The notes under the pieces are model-generated. The model was not told the DNA's origin, ran no database searches, and worked only from the letters and a program-made list of their open reading frames with translations. Positions 17,155 to 25,774 of a DNA stretch of 64,000 nucleotides are shown here, in pieces. The stretch comes from Coriobacteriaceae bacterium (lineage in GTDB: Bacteria; Actinomycetota; Coriobacteriia; Coriobacteriales; Coriobacteriaceae), in contig CABOHA010000001.1 of the NCBI GenBank assembly GCA_902399975.1, positions 87,397-151,396 of the forward strand, in the 5' to 3' direction. The position numbers were made by a program, and so were the translations under genes. Each line of letters begins with the position of its first letter. The first letter of the stretch is position 1.

Positions 17155-18108
17155 ATGGACAAGGCCGCATCCGCCGGTCATTCGGACCGTTGCCGTATCG
17201 TCGTCGATACCTGCTGCGACTTTAGCCCCGAGGTCGCCGCGAACCTCGATGTCGATATCTTGGGTTTCCCCTTCATTATCGATGGCGAGGAGCGCACGGA
17301 TGACATCTGGTCGAGCATCACACCCAAGGAGTTCTACGACCGCATGCGCGCCGGTGCCCGCGTGTCCACCTCGGCTGTGTCGCTCGGTCGCTATATCGAG
17401 TTCTTTACCGAGTGCGCCAAAGAGGGTACGCCCACGGTCTACCTGTGCTTTACCTCGGCGCTGTCGTCGAGCTACAACTCCGCGTGCCAGGCGGCGGACG
17501 CCGTGCGCGCCGAGTATCCCAACTTTGAGCTGTACGTGGTCGACAACGCTCTGCCCTGTGCGACCGGCGAGCTCTTGGCGCTTGAGGCCGTGCGCCAGCG
17601 TTCGGCGGGACTGACCGCCAAGCAGCTGGTCGACTGGGCAAACGAGGCCAAGACCTATGTCCACGGTTACTTTACGCTCGAGAGCTTTGACGCGCTGGCT
17701 GCCGGCGGCCGCATTCCGCCCGCGGCGGCACAGCTCACGGCAAAGCTCGACGTCAAACCCGAGCTGTCCTACGACCTGGCCGGCTCGCTGTCGCTGATCG
17801 GCGTCAACCGCGGTCGCAAGAAGGCGCTCAAGTCCATTCTCAAGTCGTTCCGCGAGAACTATGTGCCCGATCGCACCATGCCCATCGCCATTATGACGGC
17901 CGATGCCGAAAAGGACGGCGACTGGCTCGAGGCCGCCATCCGCAAGGAGGAAGGCTGCGCCGACGTGACCATCATCCGCAGCTCTGTGGGCCCCACCATT
18001 GGCTCGCACGTGGGCCCCGGCATGGTGGCTTGCGCGTTTTGGGGCAAGAACCGCGCCGACAAGGCGTCGCTTTCCGACCGCATCGCCCGCCGCGTGCGCG
18101 GTCAGTAG
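17155..18108 (+). CDS. DegV family fatty-acid-binding protein
   Basis: DegV proteins (FakB-like) bind a fatty acid and present it to a FakA-type kinase for entry into phospholipid synthesis. The 317-residue protein has the N-terminal RIVVDTCCDFSPE strand, the fatty-acid pocket motif STSAVSLG, and LCFTSALSSSYNSA and HVGPGMVACAFWG, typical DegV signatures. The ATG at 17155 follows AAGGAG by eight bases; TTG at 17152 is also possible. No FakA kinase gene is adjacent. It appears to be monocistronic. Confidence 0.9.
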   Translation: MDKAASAGHSDRCRIVVDTCCDFSPEVAANLDVDILGFPFIIDGEERTDDIWSSITPKEFYDRMRAGARVSTSAVSLGRYIEFFTECAKEGTPTVYLCFTSALSSSYNSACQAADAVRAEYPNFELYVVDNALPCATGELLALEAVRQRSAGLTAKQLVDWANEAKTYVHGYFTLESFDALAAGGRIPPAAAQLTAKLDVKPELSYDLAGSLSLIGVNRGRKKALKSILKSFRENYVPDRTMPIAIMTADAEKDGDWLEAAIRKEEGCADVTIIRSSVGPTIGSHVGPGMVACAFWGKNRADKASLSDRIARRVRGQ

Positions 18109-18205
18109 GCAAGTAACGCGGCCGTAATCGCCCTCGACTCACAGCCCAACGCTGGCACCGAGTATTCAACCTGGTAATAACACCCAACCCAAAAGGAAAG
18201 GTTTC

Positions 18206-19285
18206 ATGGCAAACAAGCTCTCCGTCGCATTTATCGGCACCGGAATCATGGGTGCCCCCATTGCCGGCCACATCCTGGATGCCGGCTATCCCGTCACGGT
18301 CAACAACCGCACTAAGTCCAAGGCCGCCGCGCTTATCGAGCGCGGTGCCGTTTGGGCCGATACGCCGGCAGATGCCGTGGCGAACGCCGACGTCGTCTTT
18401 ACCATGGTGGGTTATCCCTCCGAGGTCGAGGAGCTCTACCTGGCGGGCGACGGCCTGCTCGCGTGCACAAAGCCTGGCGCGGTCCTGATCGACCTCACCA
18501 CGAGCTCGCCCGAGCTCGCGCGCGATATTGCCGAGGCCGCCCAGGTTTCCGGCCGCATGGCGTTTGACTGCCCCGTCACCGGCGGCGAGTCCGGTGCTAT
18601 CGCCGGCACGCTCACGGCCATCGTGGGCGCCACCGAGAACGACATCGCCCCGGTCCGCGACATCCTTTCCACCTTTGCGGCAACTATCTGCTGCTTCGAT
18701 GGCGCCGGCAAGGGCCAGGCTGCCAAGCTCGCCAACCAGGTGTCGCTGGGCGCCTGCATGGTCGGCATGGCCGATGCGCTGGCGTTTGCCGAGCTGAGCG
18801 GCCTTGATCTGGAGAAGACCCGTCAGATGATCCTGGGCGGCACCGGCAAGTCCGGCGCCATGGAGAGCCTGGCACCCAAGGCGCTCGACGGCGATTACAA
18901 GCCCGGCTTTATGGTCGAGCACTTTATTAAGGACCTGCGCTTGGCGCTCGCCTATGCCGACGATCGCGAGCTTGCGCTGCCCGGCGCCGACGTGGCCCTT
19001 ACGCTCTACGACATGCTCGATGCCATCGGTGGTGCCAAGCTGGGCACCCAGGCCATCACGGTCCTCTATAAGGAGGAGGCCGACGCCATCGCCGCTGGTC
19101 TGGACTGGTCGCAGTATCGTCCCGAGGAGCACGGTGCCCACGAGGAAGGCTGCGGTTGCGGCGAGCATGGCGACGACCACGAGTGCTGCGGTGGCCACCA
19201 CCACGGCGAGGACCACGAGTGCTGCGGCGGTCACGGTCACGATGACGGCCACGAGTGCTGCTGCGGCCACCATCACGAGGAGTAG
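18206..19285 (+). CDS. 3-hydroxyisobutyrate dehydrogenase family, Cys/His-rich tail
   Basis: This 359-residue enzyme is an NAD(P)-dependent beta-hydroxyacid dehydrogenase, such as tartronate semialdehyde reductase (GarR) or 3-hydroxyisobutyrate dehydrogenase. The Rossmann motif IGTGIMGAP is at the N-terminus, the substrate motif CPVTGGESGA lies near residues 120-130, and the catalytic lysine is in GKGQAAKLANQ. The normal enzyme would end near residue 308. An added tail of about 50 residues has 14 His and 9 Cys, including three imperfect DHECCGGHxH units, and probably binds metal. The substrate cannot be read from the neighbours. Confidence 0.85.
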   Translation: MANKLSVAFIGTGIMGAPIAGHILDAGYPVTVNNRTKSKAAALIERGAVWADTPADAVANADVVFTMVGYPSEVEELYLAGDGLLACTKPGAVLIDLTTSSPELARDIAEAAQVSGRMAFDCPVTGGESGAIAGTLTAIVGATENDIAPVRDILSTFAATICCFDGAGKGQAAKLANQVSLGACMVGMADALAFAELSGLDLEKTRQMILGGTGKSGAMESLAPKALDGDYKPGFMVEHFIKDLRLALAYADDRELALPGADVALTLYDMLDAIGGAKLGTQAITVLYKEEADAIAAGLDWSQYRPEEHGAHEEGCGCGEHGDDHECCGGHHHGEDHECCGGHGHDDGHECCCGHHHEE

Positions 19286-19290
19286 CGCCC

Positions 19291-19719
19291 ATGAGCTGGA
19301 CGTTCGTGGTGCTTGCGCTGGTGCTCTTTCTCTTTGCGATCTACATCGGCTTTTTGTGCGGCCAGTGGGCGTGCGAAAAGCGCGTCATCACCAAGCGCGA
19401 CTACTGGATCGCCAACTTTGCAGGAGCGGCGGCAGTCGTCCTGCTGACCTGGGTGTTCTCGCTGTTCCCGCTGGTGCAGTTTGCGCCGATCGGCTGGCTC
19501 GGCGGCTTTATCGCCGGTCTTAAGATGAGCTTTGGCGAGTCCGTCGGCCCGTGGCGCAAGCACGACGAGGTTTTTAACGTCAACAAGGCCCATCGCGCCG
19601 CCGCCGATGCGGGCGACGCCGAGGAACGCCGCCGTGCGCGTCGCAATGGTGCGGCCGACCGACAGCTCATCTCGGTCACCGATGACAGCAAGGGTGCTGG
19701 CAAGCACGCTAAGAAATAG
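19291..19719 (+). CDS. Two-helix membrane protein (142 aa)
   Basis: This 142-residue protein has transmembrane helices at about residues 3-25 and 42-62, then a basic cytoplasmic C-terminal half (EERRRARRNG, GKHAKK). The start is the ATG at 19291 behind GAGGAG within the end of the preceding gene. It sits in a tight run of genes (18206, 19291, 19735, 20440) with gaps of 5-15 bases, so it is probably in one operon with the dehydrogenases. No family recognised. Confidence 0.75.
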   Translation: MSWTFVVLALVLFLFAIYIGFLCGQWACEKRVITKRDYWIANFAGAAAVVLLTWVFSLFPLVQFAPIGWLGGFIAGLKMSFGESVGPWRKHDEVFNVNKAHRAAADAGDAEERRRARRNGAADRQLISVTDDSKGAGKHAKK

Positions 19720-19734
19720 TAAGAAGAGGTAACT

Positions 19735-20433
19735 ATGGCAGAAAACAAAGACGAACAGCTCACCGACGAGGAGCTGGCACAGCTCCAGCTGGCAGAGGAG
19801 AACGAGAACGCCGTCGACCGCCTGGTCCAGGAGCTCGGCTGCCCCACGCGCCGCATCCGCCAGTTTGCCGCCCGCGTGCTGCACCTGCTTGCCGAGCGCG
19901 ATCCGCAGCGCGTCGTGCCCTGCGTGCCCGCGCTGATCGAGGCGCTCGATCGCCCCGAGGCGCAGACCCGCTGGGAGGCCCTCGATGCCTTGGCGGCACT
20001 CGCCACCACCTGCCCCGAGCAGATGGAGGACGCCTTTGAGGGTGCCGAGACCGCGCTGTTCGACGAGATCTCCTCCACGCTGCGCTATGCCGCCTTCCGC
20101 CTGCTGTGCGTGTGGGGTGCCACGAGTGTCGAGCGTTCGCGCGAGGCTTGGCCCATCCTGGACGAGGCCATCCAGTGCTACCACGGCGACCTTGAGTATC
20201 GCGACATGCTCGGTTGCCTGTACGAGTTTTGCCAGGGCGAGATCGACGCCGAGGTCGCAGAGAAGCTTGCGCTGCGCCTTAAGTTCGATGCCGAGAACGG
20301 TAAGGGCAGCTATCTCAAGGCCCGTTCGAGCGAGATTTGCGAAATGCTTGTTAAACGTTTTGGCCTGGATCTCTCCAAAAAGAAGAAGCGTGCTAGCGTT
20401 AAAAAATCTGACGACGCCGAAGACGAGGAGTAA
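19735..20433 (+). CDS. HEAT-repeat-like hypothetical protein
   Basis: This 232-residue all-helical protein has segments such as RIRQFAARVLHLLAERDP and TRWEALDALAALATTCP that look like HEAT or Armadillo-type repeats, usually protein-binding scaffolds. The tail is Lys-rich then acidic. AAGAGG precedes the start. It sits between the membrane protein at 19291 and the isocitrate/isopropylmalate dehydrogenase at 20440, six bases away. Function not known; the repeat assignment comes from the helix pattern only. Confidence 0.72.
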   Translation: MAENKDEQLTDEELAQLQLAEENENAVDRLVQELGCPTRRIRQFAARVLHLLAERDPQRVVPCVPALIEALDRPEAQTRWEALDALAALATTCPEQMEDAFEGAETALFDEISSTLRYAAFRLLCVWGATSVERSREAWPILDEAIQCYHGDLEYRDMLGCLYEFCQGEIDAEVAEKLALRLKFDAENGKGSYLKARSSEICEMLVKRFGLDLSKKKKRASVKKSDDAEDEE

Positions 20434-20439
20434 CAGATT

Positions 20440-21525
20440 ATGGCGCACGATGTAGTCCTGATTCCCGGTGACGGTATCGGTCCCGAGATTACGCAGGCTA
20501 TGCGCCGCGTGGTCGAGGCCACCGGTGTCCAGATCAACTGGAACGTCCAGGAGGCCGGCGCCGGCGTCATGGACGAGTTTGGCACGCCGCTGCCCCAACA
20601 TGTGCTCGATGCGGTTGCCGAGACCAAGGTCGCCATCAAGGGGCCCATCACCACGCCGGTCGGCACGGGTTTCCGCAGCGTTAACGTCGCCCTGCGCAAG
20701 CACTTTGACCTGTATGCCTGCGTGCGTCCCTGTCTGTCGCAGCCGGGCGACGGCTCGCGCTTCCGCGACGTTGACCTGGTCATCGTGCGCGAGAACACCG
20801 AGGACCTCTACGCCGGTATCGAATTCGATGAGGGTGCTGCCGAGGTCGAGGAGCTTTCGCAGCTCGTCGAGCGCTCGGGCCAGAAGACCTTCGCCGCGGA
20901 TTCCGCCATCTCGATCAAGCCCATCTCTATCGCCAAGAGCCGCCGTATTGTGGAGTACGCCTTTGAGTATGCCCGCCGCTGCGGCCGCAAAAAGGTGACG
21001 GCCGTGCACAAGGCCAATATCATGAAGGCGACCGACGGCCTGTTCCTGCGCGTTGCGCGCGAGGTGGCCGCCAACTATCCCGACATTGAGTTCAACGACA
21101 AGATCGTCGACGCCACCTGCATGGGCCTGGTCCAGAACCCCAACGACTTCGATGTCCTGGTGCTGCCAAACCTGTACGGCGACATCGTGAGCGACCTGTG
21201 CGCCGGCCTGGTGGGCGGCCTGGGTATGGCCCCCGGCTCCAACATCGGTGCCGACTGCGCCATCTTTGAGGCGACGCACGGCTCTGCGCCTGATATCGCG
21301 GGGCAGGATATTGCCAACCCCACGGCCGAGATCCTCTCTGCTGCGATGATGCTCGATCACCTGGGTGAGAACGATGCGGCCAATCGCATCCGCGCCGCCG
21401 TGTCCGCCACGCTCGACGAGGGCAAGCAGGTTACCGGCGACGTACGTCGTGCCCAGACCGGTTCTGTCGAGGGTGCGGTGGGTACGCAGGCCTTTGCCGA
21501 TGCCGTTATCGCGCACCTAGCTTAA
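20440..21525 (+). CDS. Isocitrate/isopropylmalate dehydrogenase family, NAD-type
   Basis: This 361-residue enzyme is a beta-decarboxylating dehydrogenase, most like NAD-dependent isocitrate dehydrogenase. The N-terminus [12 protein letters not shown] is typical. Substrate-binding arginines lie in YACVRPCLS and VIVREN, with [11 protein letters not shown] following. The metal/NAD region reads [19 protein letters not shown] and [13 protein letters not shown]. Homologous homoisocitrate or tartrate dehydrogenases cannot be excluded. It is the last gene of the tight run from 18206 and is followed by a terminator. Confidence 0.88.
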   Translation: MAHDVVLIPGDGIGPEITQAMRRVVEATGVQINWNVQEAGAGVMDEFGTPLPQHVLDAVAETKVAIKGPITTPVGTGFRSVNVALRKHFDLYACVRPCLSQPGDGSRFRDVDLVIVRENTEDLYAGIEFDEGAAEVEELSQLVERSGQKTFAADSAISIKPISIAKSRRIVEYAFEYARRCGRKKVTAVHKANIMKATDGLFLRVAREVAANYPDIEFNDKIVDATCMGLVQNPNDFDVLVLPNLYGDIVSDLCAGLVGGLGMAPGSNIGADCAIFEATHGSAPDIAGQDIANPTAEILSAAMMLDHLGENDAANRIRAAVSATLDEGKQVTGDVRRAQTGSVEGAVGTQAFADAVIAHLA

Positions 21526-21584
21526 GGCATGCAGGCTGCAAACGCCTAAATAGTACTTAAGTGTTTGCGTATAACCTAAGAATC

Positions 21585-21615
21585 AATACGCCCGGCGCTC
21601 TGTCGGGCGTATTCT
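21585..21615 (+). terminator. Terminator after the isocitrate dehydrogenase-like gene
   Basis: AATACGCCC and GGGCGTATT form a 9-bp stem; the 3' T run is weak (ATTCTATT). Confidence 0.65.
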
Positions 21616-21651
21616 ATTGCGGACTATGTTTCCTAACAAGGAGTAACTGAT

Positions 21652-22734
21652 ATGGGTCTGATTCAAAAGAAGGACGAGAAGGACGAGATCGACGGCATCC
21701 AGATCATCGAGCGCGGCGAAGGCCCCGACGGTGATGAGGACGAGAAGATCGACCTGGTCGCCGGCACGTCTGCCGAGCACATTGCCGCCGGCACGACCGC
21801 CGAGGAGGAGGACGCTCGCCTGGAGGCAAAGATCGCCGCGGACGCCGCCGACGAGAACCTCATGCCCGAGGAGCAAGACGAGGACGACTCCGACGCGGAC
21901 GACCATGCATCCAAGCACAAGAAGACGATGATTGCCGCCTTTGTGGTCGCTATCGTGATCGCTGCGGTGGTCGGCTTCTTTATTGGCAATGGCGGCTTTG
22001 GCGGCAAGGGTGTCGGTTCGTCGACCCTGACCGAGGACCAGCTCGATTCGACCGTGGCAAGCTATAGCTACAACGGCAAGAAGAGCGATATCACCGCGCG
22101 CGAGGCCATCGAGAGCCAGTACAGCCTCGATACCGTCAAGGATAGCAACGGCAACTACACCGCCCCCTCTTCCGACGTCATCCTGTCTTACGTGCGCAAC
22201 AAGATTCTGCTCGATGCTGCTGAGGACGAGGGCATTACCGTCTCCTCTAAGGAGATGAAGAAGTACGCCGAGGATTCTATCGGCACCTCGGACTACGACA
22301 CCATGGCCAAGCAGTATGGCGTGTCCAAGGACCAGGCCAAGCAGATCGTCCGTCAGTCCGCGACGCTGCAGAAGCTCTACAAGAAGAAGGTGGGCGATGC
22401 TTCCGCGAGCATGCCGACCGCTCCGACCGAGCCTTCTGACGGCAACGAGGACACCGCGAGCAAGGATTACGCTGACTACATCATCAACCTTGCCGGCGAC
22501 GAGTGGGATAGCTCGAAGGGCACCTGGAAGGACGCCGACAGCACCTATGCTAAGGCCTTCGCCGACGATGCCTTTACCGCCGATAGCGCCACCTATAAGC
22601 AGGCCATGACCGCCTACTACACTGCCTATCAGCAGTATTCCTCGCAGGCTTCGAGCGCCAGCTCCAAGTGGACCGAGTATGCCAACGGCCTGTACGCCAA
22701 CGCCAACATCAGCATCTACGGTCTGTTTGCTTAA
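21652..22734 (+). CDS. Membrane-anchored SurA-N-like protein
   Basis: This 360-residue protein has an acidic cytoplasmic N-terminus of about 87 residues, one transmembrane helix (about 90-115, TMIAAFVVAIVIAAVVGFF) and an extracytoplasmic part. That part, with VILSYVRNKILLDAAEDEGI and later MAKQYGVSKDQAKQIVRQ, resembles the SurA N-terminal chaperone domain (SurA_N_3 type), but no PPIase domain follows. It may be a secretion chaperone or foldase relative. AAGGAG precedes the ATG. Flanked by terminators on both sides, it is monocistronic. Confidence 0.78.
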   Translation: MGLIQKKDEKDEIDGIQIIERGEGPDGDEDEKIDLVAGTSAEHIAAGTTAEEEDARLEAKIAADAADENLMPEEQDEDDSDADDHASKHKKTMIAAFVVAIVIAAVVGFFIGNGGFGGKGVGSSTLTEDQLDSTVASYSYNGKKSDITAREAIESQYSLDTVKDSNGNYTAPSSDVILSYVRNKILLDAAEDEGITVSSKEMKKYAEDSIGTSDYDTMAKQYGVSKDQAKQIVRQSATLQKLYKKKVGDASASMPTAPTEPSDGNEDTASKDYADYIINLAGDEWDSSKGTWKDADSTYAKAFADDAFTADSATYKQAMTAYYTAYQQYSSQASSASSKWTEYANGLYANANISIYGLFA

Positions 22735-22778
22735 AGGTTGCCCGAGCTTTCGAGCACGAAGTCGAAATATCTGATTGA

Positions 22779-22812
22779 GCCCGCTAGAACGCATCGTTCT
22801 GGCGGGCTTTTT
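22779..22812 (+). terminator. Terminator after the SurA-N-like gene
   Basis: GCCCGCTAGAAC and GTTCTGGCGGGC form a 12-bp stem with a GCATC loop, followed by five T. Confidence 0.9.
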
Positions 22813-22845
22813 GCGTTGAGGGCGTGATTGGCGGCTTAATTATGG

Positions 22846-23085
22846 CTATTCATCTTTAAGTCCAAAGAGGTTATCGGCTTCATCGTCAGGCATATATTCC
22901 AGCACATCGCCCGGTTGGCAGTCGAGAGCCCGGCATATCGCGTCAAGAGTTGAAAAGCGCACGGCAGAAACCTTGCCCGTCTTGATACGCGACATATTGA
23001 CCTGGGAGATACCCACGCGTTCCGCAAGCTCTTTGGATGAAATCTTGCGTTCGGCAAGCATGCGGTCGAGCCGCAGAATAATCAT
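22846..23085 (-). CDS. XRE-family transcriptional regulator (79 aa)
   Basis: This 79-residue Cro/CI-type helix-turn-helix protein reads LAERKISSKELAERVGIS, with the recognition helix SQVNMSRIKTGK, and later the common CQPGDVLEY motif. This small single-domain type (YozG-like) is usually found with a DUF2975 membrane protein, which is exactly the upstream neighbour here, nine bases away. The pair probably forms an autoregulated unit. The lower GC content than neighbouring genes suggests horizontal origin. Confidence 0.88.
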   Translation of the reverse strand: MIILRLDRMLAERKISSKELAERVGISQVNMSRIKTGKVSAVRFSTLDAICRALDCQPGDVLEYMPDDEADNLFGLKDE

Positions 23086-23094
23086 GGATTCCCC

Positions 23095-23733
23095 CTAGAG
23101 CAACTCGTCATCTTGTTTTTGCAGGATACACCCGTACTGGAAGATGCTAGCAATCAGGCTAATAATTAGGCCTGCAAAGAGCATAGAGAGGTCGAGATGC
23201 TGCCCGCCAAGTGCATCCGTAAAGCTGCCGCCAAATCCTGAGAGTATCAGCCCTGTGACTATGGCACCAAAAAGTTTCACGGCGGCGCCGCCGATAAGGA
23301 ACAAATGTCCTATTTGACGTAGTATGCGGATGCATTCGAGGTCAAAGGGCCTGCCCGCCTTTTCAATGGCGGAGAAAAACCTGTATGCGCTTAGCGCGAT
23401 GGCAAGCGCGAGGCATGCCATCATGCCGCTCCCTATGGCAGTATGACCGTCGTGCGCGACAAGCATAAGAGGAGTCTGTTCATTGGTGCCGACGAGAGCG
23501 AGAATTGGCCCTTCGCTAGCCTCAAGCTCTACGGATTGGAGACAGAACCCTTGGGAGAGGCTAGGCAATATGAGTAGATCGTAGATTGCAATGACTGCGA
23601 GGAGTCCCAGAGCGAGCGCCACGATGGTGCAGATTGTGCCCCATTTGCAGTAGCGAGTGAGCTTCCTCAGTTTGGCTATTGCCTGTTCACGGTCGATGGC
23701 TTCATTCGATTTGGATACGTTCCAGCGGATCAT
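23095..23733 (-). CDS. DUF2975 family membrane protein
   Basis: This 212-residue protein has four predicted membrane helices and the pattern of the DUF2975 family that accompanies small XRE regulators. The start is the ATG at 23733: GGAGGAGCT lies directly before it, and the upstream ATG at 23748 would put that ribosome site inside the gene. Hydrophobic segments include TIVALALGLLAVIAIYDLL and SLIASIFQYGCIL. It is the first gene of the two-gene unit with the regulator at 22846. Precise function unknown. Confidence 0.82.
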   Translation of the reverse strand: MIRWNVSKSNEAIDREQAIAKLRKLTRYCKWGTICTIVALALGLLAVIAIYDLLILPSLSQGFCLQSVELEASEGPILALVGTNEQTPLMLVAHDGHTAIGSGMMACLALAIALSAYRFFSAIEKAGRPFDLECIRILRQIGHLFLIGGAAVKLFGAIVTGLILSGFGGSFTDALGGQHLDLSMLFAGLIISLIASIFQYGCILQKQDDELL

Positions 23734-24441
23734 AGCTCCTCCAACCAATGTCTTGGATGATACTTGTATCTTATATTATACTTAATGATAAACGATAAAC
23801 AATTACAGATTAGAGTAAGAGTAAGTAATGTTTGTGAGACGAATAGCGAGAGCTTGTGGCATATTTAGGGAGTGAGAGTTTGGCACGTGGGGGATGGACG
23901 AGTATCTAAATATCCTGCAACCGCGCAAGTGCTTCATCGGGTCTCCCTAATTCATCCGGGAAAACGGCCGTAAACGATTGCAAATAACCGGTGAACGGTC
24001 GAAAACTACCGTTCACCGATAATATCGAAACTGGTTCTTACTGGTATTAAGTCAAAAAGACCAATTCACAAATCTTCACAATGACCTGCAATTTTTCTAC
24101 ACGCCATTTTTAGCCACCCTGCGTTGTTTAGACACAAAAAAAGTTCCAATCTTTCGTCAAATCATTTCGAAACGGTTTCAAAACCGCAGGTAGAAGTGTT
24201 AATGAGCGGTAAACGGTCGATTTTTCACCGTGAACGGTGCAAAAACGTTTTACTGTATGAATCAACGAAAGCAACCTCTTCTGTGGTGATATAGTGACAA
24301 CAACACGTCACGTGGTTACTACCAGTTAAGAAACCACTGGTCTTTAAAGAACGCTTTCCAAGAAGCTTTAAGGGCACTCGCCCGCTGGCTTCCGAACATC
24401 ATCGGACTCAGATCGTACACACCTTCGGAAGGGAAATTTGA
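23734..24441. promoter_or_regulatory. Long regulatory region before the amino-sugar PTS operon
   Basis: This 708-bp region has no gene. It holds a cluster of GTGAACGGT-like motifs: 23991-23999, its inverted mate at 24008-24016 (a 10-bp inverted repeat with 8-bp spacer), 24209-24217 and 24230-24238. TCGAAACGGTTTCA at 24167-24180 and AAAACGTTTT at 24242-24251 resemble LacI/CcpA-type operators. A dre-like site is at 24312-24325. A weak -10 (TATAGT, 24290-24295) precedes it. Several regulators therefore appear to converge here. Confidence 0.6.
24312..24325. promoter_or_regulatory. GntR/NagR-type operator upstream of the PTS operon
   Basis: GTGGTTACTACCAG matches the palindrome TGGT-N4-ACCA bound by NagR/DasR-type GntR regulators (established for that family). 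The same TGGTTACTACCAG string occurs at 28606-28618 before agaS, and a GntR/UTRA gene lies between them. Confidence 0.7.
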
Positions 24442-24885
24442 ATGGTTGGCTTTATTCTTACCGGTCATGGACAGTTCGCACCCGGCCTTGCAAGCGCTAT
24501 CGCTATGGTTGCCGGCGACCAACCCGCTTTTACCGTCGTTCCTTTCGAGGGCGACCAGGCTGCTTCCTACGGTGAGGATCTCCGCGCCGCTATTACCGCC
24601 ATGCGCGAGGAGTGCGATGGCGTGCTCGTCTTTACCGACCTGCTTGGCGGCACCCCGTTCAACCAGGCAATGATGATTGCCCAGGATGTCGACAACGTTG
24701 AGATTCTGACCGGCACTAACCTTCCCATGGTTATTGAGCTTCTGTTCCTCCGCGGCAATGCCACGCTCGCCGAGCTTGGCGAGCAGGCCGTGACCGTTGG
24801 CCAGACGGGCGTCACCGCCCAGACGGTCGCATCCGTTGCCAGCTCCGAGGATGAGGATATCTTCGGCGACGAGGACGGCATCTAA
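24442..24885 (+). CDS. PTS mannose-family EIIA component
   Basis: This 147-residue cytoplasmic EIIA takes phosphate from HPr and passes it to EIIB. The phospho-acceptor His9 is in ILTGHGQFAPG, the family signature, and VFTDLLGGTPFN is the second conserved segment. The ATG at 24442 is preceded by GAAGGGAAA. It is the first gene of an operon with a YajC-like gene and EIIB, EIIC and EIID, whose product with AgaS and NagA/AgaA suggests N-acetylgalactosamine, galactosamine or a related amino sugar as substrate. Confidence 0.93.
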   Translation: MVGFILTGHGQFAPGLASAIAMVAGDQPAFTVVPFEGDQAASYGEDLRAAITAMREECDGVLVFTDLLGGTPFNQAMMIAQDVDNVEILTGTNLPMVIELLFLRGNATLAELGEQAVTVGQTGVTAQTVASVASSEDEDIFGDEDGI

Positions 24886-25166
24886 TGGCCGATTTCGGAG
24901 CCAGCGTCCTGAGCTCCTCGGTTGCTCTTTTAGGCCTGCTTGTCATCATGGGCTTGATTTACACCATCTGGTCGCAAATCAACATGAAGAAGAAACAGAA
25001 GTACTTCAAAGAGCTACACACCGAGCTCAAGCCGGGTCAGGAGGTTCTTTTCGCCGGCGGTATCTACGGAACCGTCAAGGGCATCGAAGGCGAGAAGGTC
25101 CAGATTAAAGTCCGATCCGGTGCCGTCGTAGATGTTTCGCGTTACGCGATTCAGGAGATTAAGTAA
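24885..25166 (+). CDS. yajC: YajC-like membrane protein inside the PTS operon
   Basis: This 93-residue protein has one N-terminal transmembrane helix (about residues 10-28) and a small soluble domain containing LKPGQEVLFAGGIYGTVKGIEGE, which is the core of the YajC family (accessory to SecDF). The ATG overlaps the EIIA stop (TAATG), so it is translationally coupled to the PTS. Placement between EIIA and EIIB suggests a dedicated role with the transporter rather than with SecDF, but this is inference. A canonical secDF locus is not in the window. Confidence 0.85.
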   Translation: MADFGASVLSSSVALLGLLVIMGLIYTIWSQINMKKKQKYFKELHTELKPGQEVLFAGGIYGTVKGIEGEKVQIKVRSGAVVDVSRYAIQEIK

Positions 25167-25202
25167 CTGTCGTCAGCAATCAACGAAAGGAAGCTGATCA
25201 AC

Positions 25203-25685
25203 ATGGCAGAACCCAACATTCTTCTTACCCGCATCGATAACCGACTGGTTCATGGTCAGGTCGCAACCCAGTGGAACTCCACCCTGGGCTCCAACCTCAT
25301 CCTCGTCGCCAACGACGATGTGTCGACCAACACCATGCGTCAGAACCTCATGAAGATGGCCGCTCCCGCCGGCGTCGCTACGCGTTTCTTCTCCCTGCAG
25401 AAGACCATCGACGTCATTGGCAAGGCGAGCCCGCGCCAGAAGATCTTCATCGTGGCCGAAACACCGGAAGACGTGCTTACGCTCGTCAAGGGCGGTGTGC
25501 CTATAAAGAAGGTAAACATCGGCAACATGCACATGTCGGAAGGAAAGCGCCAAGTCGCCACCTCCGTCGCAGTTAACGACGAGGATGTCGCTGCGTTTAA
25601 AGAGCTGCAGGAATTGGGGGTGGAGTTGGAGATCAGGCGCGTTCCGAGCACGCCTGTTGAGGATACGAGCAAGCTCTTCTCGTAA
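25203..25685 (+). CDS. PTS mannose/fructose/GalNAc-family EIIB component
   Basis: This 160-residue EIIB transfers phosphate from EIIA to the incoming sugar. The phosphorylated His17 lies in TRIDNRLVHGQVATQW, the family signature. VKGGVPIKKVNIGNMH is the second conserved element. GAAAGGAAG precedes the ATG. An orphan paralogue at 58278 shares most of this sequence but lacks the histidine. Confidence 0.94.
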   Translation: MAEPNILLTRIDNRLVHGQVATQWNSTLGSNLILVANDDVSTNTMRQNLMKMAAPAGVATRFFSLQKTIDVIGKASPRQKIFIVAETPEDVLTLVKGGVPIKKVNIGNMHMSEGKRQVATSVAVNDEDVAAFKELQELGVELEIRRVPSTPVEDTSKLFS

Positions 25686-25774
25686 TCCTCGTGATCCACG
25701 TTGTCAGGAGTGAAACCCTGACATTCTGTACGTGAACCAAAAGTGCGTACATACATTTTGAAAGGAGGAGCAAG

